Shown one piece after another: positions 1 to 11,560 of a DNA stretch of 64,000 nucleotides; position 1 is the first letter of the stretch, and each line of letters begins with the position of its first letter. The translations under genes were made by a program, and so were the position numbers. The notes beneath the pieces were generated by a model, which was given only the letters and a program-made list of their open reading frames with translations, had not been told where the DNA came from and made no database searches. The DNA is from Perognathus longimembris pacificus (lineage: Eukaryota; Chordata; Mammalia; Rodentia; Heteromyidae), in NCBI RefSeq assembly GCF_023159225.1, contig NC_063166.1, positions 72,294,575-72,358,574 of the forward strand, written 5' to 3'.

Positions 1-1350
1 TAATGCTCTGTCTGGAGTATCACCCTTCACTCAGAGATCACAAATCAGCTCCGCAGACCTAGCCAGTGCCGCTGTGAAGCCAAAACATCTGGATGAGAAG
101 TGAAAAAAAAAAAGCAGTCTTTCATCAAGTCAGCCATCCAGACATTTTTCACCATATATTTGTTTAGTGCCTACTGTCTCAGACGAGAGTTCATCTACAC
201 ACTGTCAAACATCCAGATGAAAGACGGACTCCTTTTCATAATTCATCTAGAAATTCGGGTACCAGGAAAATGCTTCTTATAACATCTGCAACATCTGTTA
301 TTGGTTTAGAGGTTTCAGTACTTTTTTCTTTTTCTTTTTTTTTGTGGGCACTGTTTCTTAGAATCAGGCTAAGTATGTTTCAGAAGGCCCATGATGTTTG
401 GCTACTAACCTTGTTATTCTAACCTCCTGACTTTCTAAAAGTATAGACAATAGCAATAATTTGTTTTTTATTTTAAATTACTCCCCCAAATCAATTCAAT
501 TTCAATCGGGGTTGGTAAATAAATGACACTGTGAGTCTCGATTTTTTACTCCTGGCTTTATTACTTACCAAAGGGATGTAATGGCATATTGTATATTAGC
601 CATAGAAACTAGCAAGAAATGCCATTTATATGTCAGAATTATTAAAGACTTCCTGCCAGATCTATAGTTCAAAGGAGAACAGATTGGTGAGTGAACCTAC
701 CCAAGCAATTGCTTCCCACATCTAAAGCAAGTGTTCTCCTGAGAAGGATCTGGAAAAGAAAGAGGTAGGACAACATGATCAATCAACAAGGGATGATTGG
801 AAGGGAAGACTGAATGCTTTGGGAGGTGTATCTGGGACTCAGCAGTCATCCTGGGTGGTCATTCTGGGCATTGTAAGCTTACCCTTGGCAAGGCAGCTGG
901 ACAGGAGCATTGTCTCTGCAAGTGCAGCCGATTGTGTAACTATGCCTTTCAAGGAGGGTGGACAGTTGTGAAATGAACAGTTGGCCACTTCCAAATAAAG
1001 GAAGGCAACTGTCCAGCTTAATGGTAAAATTACAAAACATGTCTCCTCAGACCCCATTTCTACTTGCCCTGGGCCACTGGACTTTTGAATTGACAAGGTC
1101 AAAGAAAAGAAAATTAAATCTGTTCTTTACTTGATAGGAACAGACAGGACTCTGAGGTATATCTGCCCAAATGTCTCTCAACTCCAAATCTGGTTCTTGG
1201 GATGAAAAAAAAAAAAGTCTCCAAACCTGTGAAAGGTACTGCATGACAAAATAAGGGGCTATTTGTATCCTCAGAGCAAACACTTCTGTTAGCTATTACA
1301 AGAAGAAAAAGGTTTAAGAAAAGTCCAGAAAAATTAATATTCTGGAGAAC
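1..1350. other. Unique intergenic/intronic sequence
   Basis: I see no gene here. The sequence is mixed AT-rich single-copy-looking DNA with short homopolymers (A-run near 102-113, T-rich tract near 325-341). The short open frames on both strands have no recognisable domain and overlap each other, so I treat them as chance. Confidence 0.5.
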
Positions 1351-1355
1351 ATTCT

Positions 1356-1455
1356 TTCTTCCTCCCTTCTTCCTTTTTTTCCTTCTTCCCTCTCTCCCTC
1401 GTTCACTCATTCTCTCTTTCTCTCTGTGTTTTTCTTCCTTCGCTTCCTTCCTTTC
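1356..1455. repeat. CT-rich low-complexity tract
   Basis: Pyrimidine-rich run (TTCC and CTTT units with interruptions) directly before the antisense SINE at 1456. Read antisense it could be the degenerate purine-rich tail of that SINE. Confidence 0.6.
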
Positions 1456-1680
1456 TGTGTTGCTACTGAGGCATGGACTCAGAGCCTTGGCACTGTCTGT
1501 TTTTGCTTAAGGCTGGCATTCTGCCACTTGAGTTATAGTTCGACTTCTGGCTCTTTTGCTGCTTAATTGAGAATAAGCGTCTCATGGACTTTCCTGCCTG
1601 GGCTGACTTAGAACTACGATCTTCAGATCTCAGCCTCCTGAGTAGCTAGGGTTGCAGGCGTGAGTTACTAGTGCCTGGCC
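1456..1680 (-). mobile_element. 7SL-headed Geo SINE, antisense
   Basis: Read on the minus strand, the element opens with a B1/Alu-like 7SL head (the plus strand shows 'cagcctcctgagtagctagg' near 1631) and ends in the Geo tail (complement of 'ctgccacttgag' near 1521). About 225 bp and diverged. The head-plus-tail order matches the other copies in this window. No clean target duplication was seen. Confidence 0.8.
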
Positions 1681-1689
1681 TTCTTTTCT

Positions 1690-2350
1690 TTTTTAGACAG
1701 AAAGTTATAAATGTTGATAATACTGTGGAAAAATTGGTTCTCCCATGCATTGCTGTTGACAAAATGGTGTGGTCTCTGTGAAAAAATAAAAGTTTGGTAA
1801 CTCCTCAAAGAATTATCATCACCCAGTAATTCCAAATCCTAGGTAAATATCTTAAATAACTCAAAACAGGTGTTTATGCAAAAAATCCTTATATTCAAAT
1901 ACTTATAGCAACACAACCATAATAGCCCAAAGGTGGATACAACTCAAATGTCCATCAACAAATGAGTAGATGAAAGAAGGTGATACAGTTCTATGATGGA
2001 ATAGTATTCAGTCATATAAAGGAGTGAAAAATCAACCCATGTTTTAACAAAGATGAACCTTAAAAGCAGTGAGCCAAGTAAAAGAAGCCAGACATAAAAG
2101 GATGGTGCCCACTGGTATGAAAAATCTTGGCTAGAAATAGAACATTGGCTTATGATTGCCACACATTGGAAGGATGGAGGACTGGTGAGTAGCTACATAA
2201 ATAGATGCAAGGTTTTCTGTGGATCTGTATTAGGGTGATGAAGATTGCACAACACTGAAAAGTACTGAATGCCACTGAGGTATATAGCTTGAAATGGCTT
2301 AAATGGGGAATGATATATTTTGTGTACTTTACCAGAATTTACAAAAAGAG
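1690..2350 (+). mobile_element. Old L1 (L1ME-like) 3' region
   Basis: Shows the phrases typical of the 3' end of old mammalian L1: 'aatgtccatcaacaaatgag' near 1947, a 'gatggaatagtattcagtca' stretch near 1996, and 'gggtgatgaagattgcacaa' near 2233. No reading frame survives. Sense orientation on the plus strand. The subfamily is inferred from motif resemblance only. Confidence 0.7.
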
Positions 2351-2357
2351 ACTGAAA

Positions 2358-2467
2358 AAGCCATATGTGGAGCTATAGCTCAAGTGGTAGAACATTAACT
2401 AGCCTTAAGCAAAAAACAGCTCAGGGACAGCACCCAGGCCCCGAGTTCAAGCCCAAGGACTGGCATA
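2358..2467 (+). mobile_element. Geo SINE tail, 5'-truncated
   Basis: Only the Geo module is present ('gctatagctcaagtggtaga' through 'gagttcaagcccaaggact'). There is no ID or 7SL head, so the copy is either 5'-truncated or an independently mobilised Geo monomer. Confidence 0.75.
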
Positions 2468-2594
2468 AAGAGGGGGGCAGGCAGGCCTATGGGTTTGATT
2501 GGAATCATGTGTTGTCCTGTTGCCTTCATTATCCCATATCATCATTATTCGCTGGTAGCTACCAGCCCCAAGTAACTACTGATCACTCAAAAAG

Positions 2595-2690
2595 TATGCT
2601 GGAGCAACTATTCTTTTATTTTATCTCATTTAAATTACGTTTTCATTTCAAGAGCCACATGTGACTTGTGGCTACTATATAGCAAATAGC
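2595..2690. mobile_element. MER5A-like DNA transposon fragment
   Basis: 'gagccacatgtgacttgtgg' near 2651 and the surrounding A/T-rich sequence resemble the end of the non-autonomous hAT element MER5A. Short, and called from memory of the motif only. Confidence 0.4.
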
Positions 2691-2903
2691 ATGAGGCCAG
2701 AAGAGAAAGAGAAGAAAAGTTGAAGAAATCCTCTTAGAACGCAGAGGAAGGCAACAATAAGATGAAAGAGCAAAGGCTCAGTAGGAGCCAGAGGAAGATA
2801 GAAAGGGAAGACAGATGAGAGAGACAACAACTTGCCCAAGCTACTGATTCCAGAAGTGAAGACTCTGCAGAAGAGGAAAGGAAAATGAAAGTAGGTCTTC
2901 AAG

Positions 2904-3152
2904 ATGGTTGCTGGCAGCTCACACCTGTAATCCTAGCTACTCAGGAGGCTGAGATCTGAGAGTCGAAGTTTGAAGCCAGCCCAGACAGAAAAATCCATGA
3001 GACTCTTACTTCCAATTAGCCAGCACAAAGCCAGAATTGGAGGTACACTCAAATAGAAAAGCACTAGCCTTGAGTGAAAAAGTTAAATGAGAGTGTGAGG
3101 CCCAAAGTTCAAGCCCCAGTACCAACAGAAAACAAACAAACAAAAAAACACA
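2904..3152 (+). mobile_element. 7SL-headed Geo SINE
   Basis: The 7SL-like head ('cacctgtaatcctagctact' near 2922, 'aggaggctgagatctgag') runs into a diverged Geo tail ending in 'gttcaagccccagtacc', followed by an A-rich tail with CAAA units. The tail is an older variant than in the young IDL-Geo copies, with an 'aaagttaaatgagagtg' segment. Confidence 0.8.
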
Positions 3153-3489
3153 ATAGGACCTTCCATCTGTAGACTTAACATTTTATTACTGCTTACCGAT
3201 ACCAAATACCTTGTCAAGAAGCAGAGAAACAGAGGTGAAGTGAAGTCCCGTGTCCAGGGAACTTCCATTACACTGGCAGAAACAAGAAAAAATAGTAAAC
3301 CAGAAATTAGTAAAACAGATCATTACAAACTGTGAAGCCTGGAACAGAATGAGACAAAGACCAAGGTTGTAATTTTCTCTCTGTACACTGGGTGGTGGCT
3401 GTGAGAACTTGGACAGATGCAAATATTTGCTTTTCAGTTCTTCAGATCAAAGAGTATCTGGGGGAAACTCTAGATGGATGGCCTGTAGC

Positions 3490-3690
3490 ATTTTTAAAAG
3501 CATCTTTTATTTAGAAGTAATCATACATTTACAGAAAAGTAGTCCCCCCTCCACCAAAAAAACAGTGCAGGCAATTCCCATTTCTCCAAATATTAACAAC
3601 CACATTTCTCTACTGTTGTCTACTTTTGAATGCTCCTTCCACGATTCAGTTAGGGGCAGCACATTCTATTGTATACTACATTATTTTGAT
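3490..3690 (-). mobile_element. Old L1 fragment, antisense
   Basis: 'catttacagaaaagtagtcc' near 3527 and 'aattcccatttctccaaata' near 3572 match the antisense form of an old mammalian L1 3' UTR. Heavily decayed; boundaries approximate. Confidence 0.45.
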
Positions 3691-3699
3691 CCTTAAGTA

Positions 3700-5140
3700 T
3701 TATTCATGTCTTCATGTCTTTCTTTAGTACACAGATATAAAAGCAAACTCAGAGGACTAAATCTTCCCTCATATGGTGGTCTGCATGTCCATCCACTGGC
3801 AAAGGAGATTAAAAAAAAAATCCCCAGGAAGCGGAGTAGCCATTGCTGGCCCATCCAGCAATGGCAGACTACCCTTTTGTATTTCTCAGTTCATCTCTCC
3901 TGGGCATCTGGGACAGGTCCCGCATCTCTCAGAAGTCTGTCTCCAAATTAAATTCTTTAAACAGAGCAGGTCCTGGAATGCAGCGTTTATAAATTACCTA
4001 TGAGGGTCTATAAACATCAGATTGCTTTTTTTAAATTTAATTGCCCTTTTTAATATTTAATTGAAAGACAGGGCTGGGGAGGAGAGTCTTGGAAGAGGTG
4101 TATCAGCCCATTTCACGACTGTTTCCTGTCTGTCAAATGGACAGCCCGCCCAGAAAGATTAACCCAGATTCCCCCAAAGAAATGTGTGTCAAATTGATGC
4201 TGAATTGGTCTGGCATCAGAGGAGAATCTTGACATGACAAGTTTAACCCTCTCCGAGTCTCAGGGCTCTGGGACAAAGGCTTTCAAAGGTTTGCCTGTGT
4301 GGAGCCTGGGACTCCAAGATCTGGGGAAGAGTGCTGAATTGTGAATTGTCCATAAGAGCAGTATGGCAGGGGAGGAATCAGGAATGAGGATGAGGAGGTG
4401 TTGATACTCAGGGGATTTCCCACCTGATGGCACTGGATTTGTCACTGATATTTTATCACCCTGTGTGCTTGCTGTGACTTTCACATGCTGGCTGACTCCT
4501 CACCTGTCACCTGATAAACACGTGGTCTAGTGTCCCAGATTCTCAGCCTGTAAGGAGACTTTTGTTTAATGCTAATGAATCTCCCCCCAAATACTTCTAG
4601 ATCTGAATTCACATTTCTGGGGGTATTTCATTCCAAAGTTGACTTCTCATAATTGGTGCAAAATCATGAACACTTTCCTCTCTAGTTCTTAATTGCTAAC
4701 TTACTCATTCTGTAGACTGTCTGGACTGGCTTATTATCTTGGAACATTTTTAGAAGCAAAATTAATGATACCAAATGCTTGTTACTAAACAGAAGCTCAA
4801 TGAAAAAGAGGTAAGAGGATCTGAGACTAAGATATACACAGAAGAAAGATAGTGGACTCAAGAATTAAGTGCTTTTTGGTGGTCAATTCAAAGGTCTCAT
4901 GCTGCTCCTTTTTACTACTGAGATGGGGATTGAAGAAGACCCAGAGTGTGGCACCCAGAACTTAGCCAGGAAAAGCAGCTCTCAAATGGTGGTCTGCTGG
5001 TACGTGGGCATAGGTAATCCTGGTTCAGACTGAGGTTCTAATACAGTTTGTTTGAGTTAAACTTACGGTTTGGACTTAATTAGAATAACTTCTAGCCACT
5101 CACCAACTTTTCAATGTACATATGTGATAAAAATTTCCCT
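3700..5140. other. Unique sequence, no gene seen
   Basis: Apart from scattered A/T runs, this stretch shows no repeat I can name and no convincing coding frame. The overlapping open frames at 3706-4003 have no domain and compete for the same bases. Confidence 0.45.
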
Positions 5141-5142
5141 TC

Positions 5143-5446
5143 TGGGCTAGGCACAGTGACTCATGCCTGTAATTCCAGCAGCTCAGAAGGCAGAGATCTG
5201 GTGGATTGCAATTTGACCCCAGCTCCATCCAAAATTCTGGTGAGACCTCCATCTCAACAAATAAGTCAGGCACGCATGTACACAAGGATCATGGTCCATA
5301 TCAGCAAATACTAAGAGACATTATCTGTAAAACCAAACCAAACCAAAACGACTGAAAACAAAAAGGGTTGGAGGAATGACTCAAGTGGGAGAGCACTTGT
5401 CTATCAGGCTCAAGGCCCAGAGTCTAAATTTTAGTACCATTAAAAA
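5143..5446 (+). mobile_element. Old 7SL + tRNA dimeric SINE
   Basis: A 7SL-derived head ('gcacagtgactcatgcctgt' near 5150) is followed by an A-rich linker and a tRNA-like tail ('gactcaagtgggagagcact' near 5378). The tail differs from Geo and matches the antisense copies near 21672 and 40020. Strongly diverged, so older than the Geo-tailed copies. Confidence 0.65.
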
Positions 5447-6359
5447 ACCAAGCCAACCCTAAACCAGTGATTGGATATTGGCTTGCATATATATATGATA
5501 AAATATTAGTATGATATATTTATTTTAAAAAATTTCTTTGTTATTGTGAAGATGATCTTATAGATATTATCTAAATATCTAGCATGACTTTTTTCACTCA
5601 ACTCTCATAGTTAAGATTTTGCTTCAAGAATTTTACCCAAGCTTATGTGGCTAAGCATTTATACCACCAAGATTAATTGCAGTGATATAACTAAAAACAA
5701 TTAATAAAACAGGCCAAAATCAAAACAAAAGAAAGCTCTTCGACAGTTTCTACCAAGCAGAGAATAGATGGTGTAGTTAGAGTTGGCAAAAAGCAGGAGT
5801 TGTACAATGGAAAATGCAAGTGCTTTAAAATGGAAAATTAGATATCCTGTGCTATAAAAAGTGCTCCCATTACTTCCCAGGCTCAGCTGGCTACTGGACT
5901 CATGGGTATGTGGAGTCTCTGGTGCCAGCAATATGCATTGTCATATGAAACAGAATCATTTTCTTGCCTCCATTTCTGTTCTTTTACTTCTCATGACTTC
6001 TATGCCCTATCACTGAGGACATTAGAACACATTTTGCCAGAGACCTTCCAGAGTTGGTACAAAAAGAAACATTACCCCTGGACACTTCTCTTACATACTT
6101 CAGTAAGTCATAGTGGCCCTTTCCTGGCATTCACTGCACTCTCCAATGTTGTATGCCATTGAACACCCTCCTCCCAATTCTCTGTAATGAAAATGATGGT
6201 AACTTACACCAAGTATTACATGTTAGTCCATACCAAGTACCAGAGAAGTAGAGGAGATCGTGACTTTAGGGCCTCAAAAAAAAGTGAAATGTCTGTTTTC
6301 CTGAGGAACAAACAGAAGTCAAAGCTTCACTAAAGAAACAGAACAAAGAGTGAGAGAGA

Positions 6360-6361
<2 letters not shown>
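5447..6361. other. Unique sequence, no gene seen
   Basis: AT-rich DNA with no identifiable repeat. No supported coding sequence. Confidence 0.45.

Positions 6362-6429
<68 letters not shown>
6362..6429. repeat. Compound (GT)n(GA)n microsatellite
   Basis: About 18 GT units pass directly into about 15 GA units. Flanking GA-rich sequence extends to about 6450. Confidence 0.98.
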
Positions 6430-6433
<4 letters not shown>

Positions 6434-6598
6434 GAGGGAAGGAGAGAGGGAGCTTGAGATTTAAGGAATTGACTCAAATGATTATGGAGGTTGCTGAGTC
6501 TAAAATTGCAGAGTAGGCTAGTTAGGCTAGAGAGAGCCAGGGCAGAATAATGGTTTAAAGTCCAAAGCTAGTCTGCTTCTCCAAGGAATGCCATTCTT

Positions 6599-6735
6599 TC
6601 TTTTTTTTTTTTTTTGTCAGTCCTGGGCCTTGAACTCAGGGCTTGGGCACTGTCCCTGAGCTTTTTTTTTTTTTTTTTTTTTTCTCAAATTTTTATTATC
6701 AAACTGACGTACAGAGAGGTTACAGTATCATACCC
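6599..6735 (-). mobile_element. Geo tail fragment plus poly(T) and short L1-like piece
   Basis: 6599-6661 is an antisense Geo tail ('gtcagtcctgggccttgaac'). It breaks abruptly into a run of about 21 T at 6662-6683 and then an unassigned segment ('ctgacgtacagagaggttac') that may be an L1 3' piece. The poly(T) suggests a second antisense retroposon inserted into or next to the SINE. Confidence 0.55.
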
Positions 6736-6807
6736 ATTCTTTCTTTTAACCTTAGGTATTGACTTAACAAGGCCTACCACATTATGGAAGAAAATTAGCT
6801 TTATTCA

Positions 6808-6844
6808 ATTTCTTTCTTTCTCTCTTCCTTCCTTCCTTCCTTTT

Positions 6845-6898
<54 letters not shown>

Positions 6899-6905
6899 TT
6901 TTTTT
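6808..6905. repeat. (TTTC)n/(TTCC)n microsatellite
   Basis: A polypyrimidine tetranucleotide array: CTTC units first, then about 14 TTTC units. It abuts the next SINE at 6906. Confidence 0.97.
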
Positions 6906-7111
6906 GTCAGGCACTAGTGGCTCACACCTATAACCCTAGCTACTCAGGAGGCTGAGATCTAAGGATTCCAGTTTGAAGTCAGCTAGAACAGGAAAGTCTG
7001 TGAAATTCTTATCTCTAATAATCTACTCAGAACACTAACCTTGAGCACAAAGAGGCTTAGAGACAGTGGTCAGGCCCTGAGTTCAAGCCTCAGGAGTGTA
7101 AAAAAAAAATT
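6906..7111 (+). mobile_element. 7SL-headed Geo SINE with internal deletion
   Basis: The 7SL head ('cactagtggctcacacctat', 'caggaggctgagatctaagg') is followed by a Geo tail that lacks its first third: the sequence jumps to 'aacactaaccttgagcacaa'. It ends 'gagttcaagcctcaggagtg' plus a run of A. Confidence 0.8.
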
Positions 7112-7267
7112 AACCACCATTTTTAGCATTTCCAAATTAAAAATTAAAAAATTAACCTCATATGAAAGTACCTTCACAGAAATATGTACTATGTTACTTT
7201 CCCAAATACTTGAGACTGATGGCTTAGCCACACCGACCCACTAAAAAGTAAGCCTCACAAGGGGAGA

Positions 7268-7338
7268 GATGCTTCTCAATGATGGAATTCTTAGCATGTG
7301 CAAAGCCCTGGGTTTGATCCTAGTCATTGCACTATAAA
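7268..7338 (+). mobile_element. Degenerate ID-like SINE
   Basis: 'agcatgtgcaaagccctggg' followed by 'tttgatcctag' matches the B-box half of a tRNA-Ala-derived ID element. The A-box half is strongly mutated. No tail repeat is evident. Confidence 0.5.
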
Positions 7339-7339
7339 A

Positions 7340-9249
7340 GTAAATGTCACAGATGGCAGCCAGGTGGTAACTGAGAGAGCTGAGTGTAGCAGAAGTCTCA
7401 TGGTAATAATCTTATAAAGTCTATTGTTTGGTACTTGCTTCTCCAAACTGACTATAGTATAGGACTGCGAATACCACAGAGAATCAACAGCTAGGTAAGG
7501 GAAAGGGTGGGAAGCGGAGGGGAGGGGCAGGGAGGAACAGTTTGGGCAGAAGAAACTGCCATGGGGTAACTGTAATGGCTTCATGGGTTTCCAACTCTGT
7601 GAGTTTCCTTGGAGAATAGATGGCACAATACTGTTATCCCCTGTTTGAAATGCCAGTTCCTATGTCTAGGCCCTGGCCAAGGGCAGTTTCATTCATCTGA
7701 GGCAAGCCCAGGAGGAGCCACTCAGTCCCAGAGTCTAAAGCTGTTCTAGGAGACTCTAGGGACTCTAGGGACTATTTTCTAGTCCCTTCACTGCAGTTGT
7801 TGACTAGTCTACTGTCTAAGGTAATATAAAACAAATTTCCTCCACGTTCCTGAGGGCTAACTTCCAGATAATTATAAGCAACTGACTTGTCTACACCATT
7901 TCCTTCTTATCCAGGCCTTGATGCTAAGGGTACACATTTAGTTTGTGTGTGTGTGGATTCTCTCACCTGTTCCTCATTTAAACACTTATTGGTTTATTCC
8001 ATGCAGCTGTCTGTCCTCTATCCTCACATAGGCAGTCGATGCTGGTCTAATAACAAGACAGGTACAACCATGCTGGAGATCCCAGGCCCTCTCTAGGTGA
8101 TGGCCCTTTGATAACACCACAAAGACCTTTGGCTTTAAAATTAAGCTGACACAGAGCTCAATAACTATAATGCCCCCTATCTCCTGCCTCTATTTATCAT
8201 TAATATGTTGAACTTCTCAGCTGGCAATGGATAAAATACTTGATAGCAAATGAATTAGATATCAATTAATTTCTAAAGCAAACCTAATGGGCATTTAAGA
8301 AGAGAATTTAATGTCTCATTTACTCTCTATAGCTATCTTGTTAAATGCCAATTAAGTATCTAAATATTTCCTACAAGCTTAATGAATTATAATAAGTAAT
8401 AAGTGATTACCACTATTTCCTAAGATCTTGGCACTCGTGACTTTTAGTGCAATGGTATTAGGTATTTTTTTCTTGTCTATTTATGATACAGATAAAAGAG
8501 GCTCAGACCTTCTTAATTAGGCTAGTTACCTTATTTAGCAATAAAGAACTTAATTTATCGTCAATTCTGAATATAAGAAAAATAGCAAAATTTATCTAGC
8601 CAGGGAGCATCCAATAACAAGATTTTTTTTTTACTTGAAAATAAAGAGGACAACATTCAAACAGCGAAGATGAATGCTACCTAATTTTTAAAAAATCAGG
8701 CCTACATGTCTATCCCTAAAAACCACTTCTAAACACCAAAGCAGAGAATGGAGTATGTGGTTGCCATTGATGTGGTACACAAAAACTTAACATCAGGTTG
8801 GAGAGAGGCACTTAGCCCTAATGTACAAAATGAGGAAAATGGAGGTGGCTGGGCTTGGATCTGGCTTTCTGGGTTGTCTCTGCCATTGGATAGGCGGGGC
8901 GGGGGGGGGGGCGGTACAGACCGTAACCTCTGTCTGCCTGTTCAGTTCTTGTCATTCAACATCATTGGATAGGGCTGGAGAGTTAACTACTAAGCACCAG
9001 GAAGCAGGATTCATGGACCACTGGCTCCATGCTAAGGAATGCCCTGGTCTAAAGCAAGGAGAGGCAGACAGCACAGAGACAGCCTCTGGAAGTGAGTTTG
9101 TTTCAGGGTGGGCAGAGGTGGGAATGCTGTCCAGATGTGAGTAGCAGAGTGCACCTAAACAGTTTCCTTTGCATATCATGAGTCACGTGTGGATGACATT
9201 CAAGTCAGGCCCTGATGGGAGCAGCATCGAACACAAGGTGATTTTTCAT
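7340..9249. other. Unique sequence including an AT-rich block
   Basis: No gene or named repeat is supported. 8150-8620 is AT-rich with many TAAT/ATTA cores and no repeat signature (see findings). 8894-8914 is a G run interrupted by single C. Confidence 0.5.
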
Positions 9250-9420
9250 GAAGTAGAGGACAAGAGCGTGGAATTAAAGATCAAATAAACTTGATCTTGA
9301 CACTCCATTTGCCATATATTTGTCAGATTAGCTTTGGCAAGTAACCACCTCTGTCCCTGTTTCCTTGCCTACAGAATGGGAAAGGGATCTTCCTTCAAGG
9401 GTTTCCTGGGAAGATTAAAA
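9250..9420 (+). mobile_element. MIR fragment
   Basis: 'gcaagtaaccacctctgtcc' and 'ttgcctacagaatgggaaag' near 9338-9385 match the conserved core of MIR. Ends uncertain. Confidence 0.6.
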
Positions 9421-9426
9421 AAGGGA

Positions 9427-9500
9427 AATGTGGCTATAGCTCAGTGGTAGACCATGTACTTAGCATGCAAAAAGCCCCGGGTTTAATCCCCAAATCTCTC
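9427..9500 (+). mobile_element. ID element (tRNA-Ala-derived SINE)
   Basis: A recognisable A box ('tggctatagctcagtggtag') and B box ('gggtttaatcccc') are about 36 bases apart, as in a pol III promoter. There is no Geo tail. The copy is followed by a (CA)n run that probably grew from its 3' tail. Confidence 0.75.
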
Positions 9501-9510
9501 TTCCCTCCTT

Positions 9511-9512
<2 letters not shown>

Positions 9513-9550
<38 letters not shown>
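9513..9550. repeat. (AC)n microsatellite
   Basis: About 19 uninterrupted AC units directly 3' of an ID element. Confidence 0.98.
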
Positions 9551-9554
<4 letters not shown>

Positions 9555-9559
9555 CAAGC

Positions 9560-10960
9560 AAGTAAGTGTGTAAGAGAGAATAAGAAAGCAAAAAATAAAA
9601 AACAGAGTAATAGAAAACCAAACACAAAAACAATCATTAATAGCAGAAAAGAGTATCAGCAAAACGGATAATTTATTAAAGCATGAAACACGATGCTTGC
9701 CAATTAGTAATACCAGTAAGTGCCATTATTATTACTAGGGTAAATAACAATGATAATAAAATGTTAATTATGATGAGGTCAGCTTATTTCTGTTTTTGAT
9801 TTGAGGTCTCCTCCTTAGACAACTTTCCCTTCCTATTAAAAGTCAGATCAGTTGTAATTGTTCTGAAGTATATACAAGTCCCATGTAGAGGATTTTTCTG
9901 AGGACCTGGCCACTGAGATCAACATTCCCATCATAACCCTGCCTGACAAAGAAAAGTCCTTTGCTTTTTCTTCTTCTTTCACAGAGAGTGAAGGGAATGC
10001 TGAGTAATTGCTGATGGCGATTCTGAGACTTGTTGGGCAAACCCCTCATTTCAAATACCTACCACAAGGCAAAGGGGCCTTTCTCAAGTGGGAATAGGGT
10101 GCAAACACCACCTCTGTTCCCAAGGACAGCTCTGCTCTTCAATGAGGCCATTAATCCCAGTCCTGCACAATTACTGTCACTTACACAAACAGTTATGGGG
10201 CATTCCGATGACAAATGTTAGGCAGCCATTCCAGTCACGTTTCTGAAAAATATTTTTATTACAGGAAGATGCTCATGATGTGGCATTTAAAAAGGGGGAA
10301 AAGCAGGAAGCAAATCAAAAGCAGCAGAGACAATTACTAGCAAATTGAAGCCTCCTTCTTCCCACCTTAAGTCTCTCCTCAGCAAAATATCAAGTAGCAG
10401 GAAAACAGAAGCAAAGATCCAACTAATTCCAAATGCATTGACCAGCCTTCAACGTGGTCAGTAAACAGATTTGGATACCAGGGAAAGAGTTTCACTGGTT
10501 GTCATATGGGAAAAATTCTTACAGCTTTTGCTCAAAACATCCATTCATAGTCATGCTTAGAAGACATGAGAGAGTCTATGAAAATATTAAAAATAATACT
10601 TTTGGCTCAGGAAGGATTAGAAATAATTCAAAACCGATAACCAAAAATCTGTTGACAACCTTGAGCTCTTAGTGGTAGTAAATGTGTATACTAGACTATT
10701 TTGGGCTTCCCTGTAGGTTGCAAAGTATTCCTATGTAAAAGAATCCCTTGACATTGATAGAAAACCTTCACAAGTGTTCATATACTTTAAGAACAAAGTT
10801 CTGAAGAGCAGTCTAATTCCATGTGTCCATACGATCATAAAGTAAAAGAAGTTAGAAGCTTTAGAATAATGATCAGTAGTTGAAGTGACAGGTTCTACAT
10901 ACATGCTAAATTCCTTCTGTACTGACCAAAGCAACAACAAAAACTAAAAGTCAAATAACA
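9560..10960. other. Unique sequence, no gene seen
   Basis: AT-rich single-copy-looking DNA. Open frames on both strands carry no domain. No repeat recognised. Confidence 0.45.
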
Positions 10961-10964
10961 CTAG

Positions 10965-11560
10965 AGAATGTTTTGGATATCGTTACAGTAGATAGAATGT
11001 TCTACATTTTATGTTCTATCCACACCTCTATCTGAGTCTCTCTTTTCCTGGAGTATATTTTTATTTCCATGGAGGGGATCTGTAGGAGTAAAACTACTAG
11101 GTCTAACTGTTAATTATGTTGAATATTTTACTTCTTTACTAGCTTATAGTAGCTATACAACGTGAATGGTTTCAATGTGACATTCACCTATACGCATATA
11201 AGTGACTGAATGACTGTTTCTCTCTTTTCTCCACTCTTCCTGTCTTTATTTTTCTTGCAGTTAAAATAAACCAGGTTTTATTATAACATTTTATTCATGC
11301 ATCCTAAGTCCTTTGGTGATATACTGACCCCCTTGCCCTCTTCCCCCTCCTATTTCTTGCTAGTCTCATGTTAGTAGTCCTCCAATTATAGCAGTGTCTT
11401 GTTTTATGTTTGCTTTTAGATCTAGGTTCTGCACGTGAGTGAAAACATAAAGTTATCTTTTTGAATTTCTTATTGTGCTTCACATGATGATCTCTAGTTC
11501 CTTCCATGTTTCTCCAAATGATATAATTTCATCCTTCTTCATTGTAAAGCACTGAAAAGG
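10965..11560 (-). mobile_element. L1 3' fragments, antisense
   Basis: Two antisense L1-type segments. About 10970-11130 resembles an old L1ME ('taggagtaaaactactaggt'). About 11300-11545 resembles a younger L1 3' UTR ('gatgatctctagttccttcc', 'gatataatttcatccttctt'). No coding capacity. Confidence 0.55.

Noticed and set aside
6614..6955. 113-codon open frame with poly-F/S tract
   Set aside because: It is the translation of a SINE fragment, poly(T) and the TTTC microsatellite.
9427..9500. Possible functional tRNA gene because of A and B boxes
   Set aside because: No acceptor-stem pairing or normal anticodon arm; it is an ID-type SINE. The same applies to the other ID and Geo copies.
9434..9671. 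Open frames on both strands with alternating H-T or C-V residues
   Set aside because: They are produced by the (AC)n repeat.
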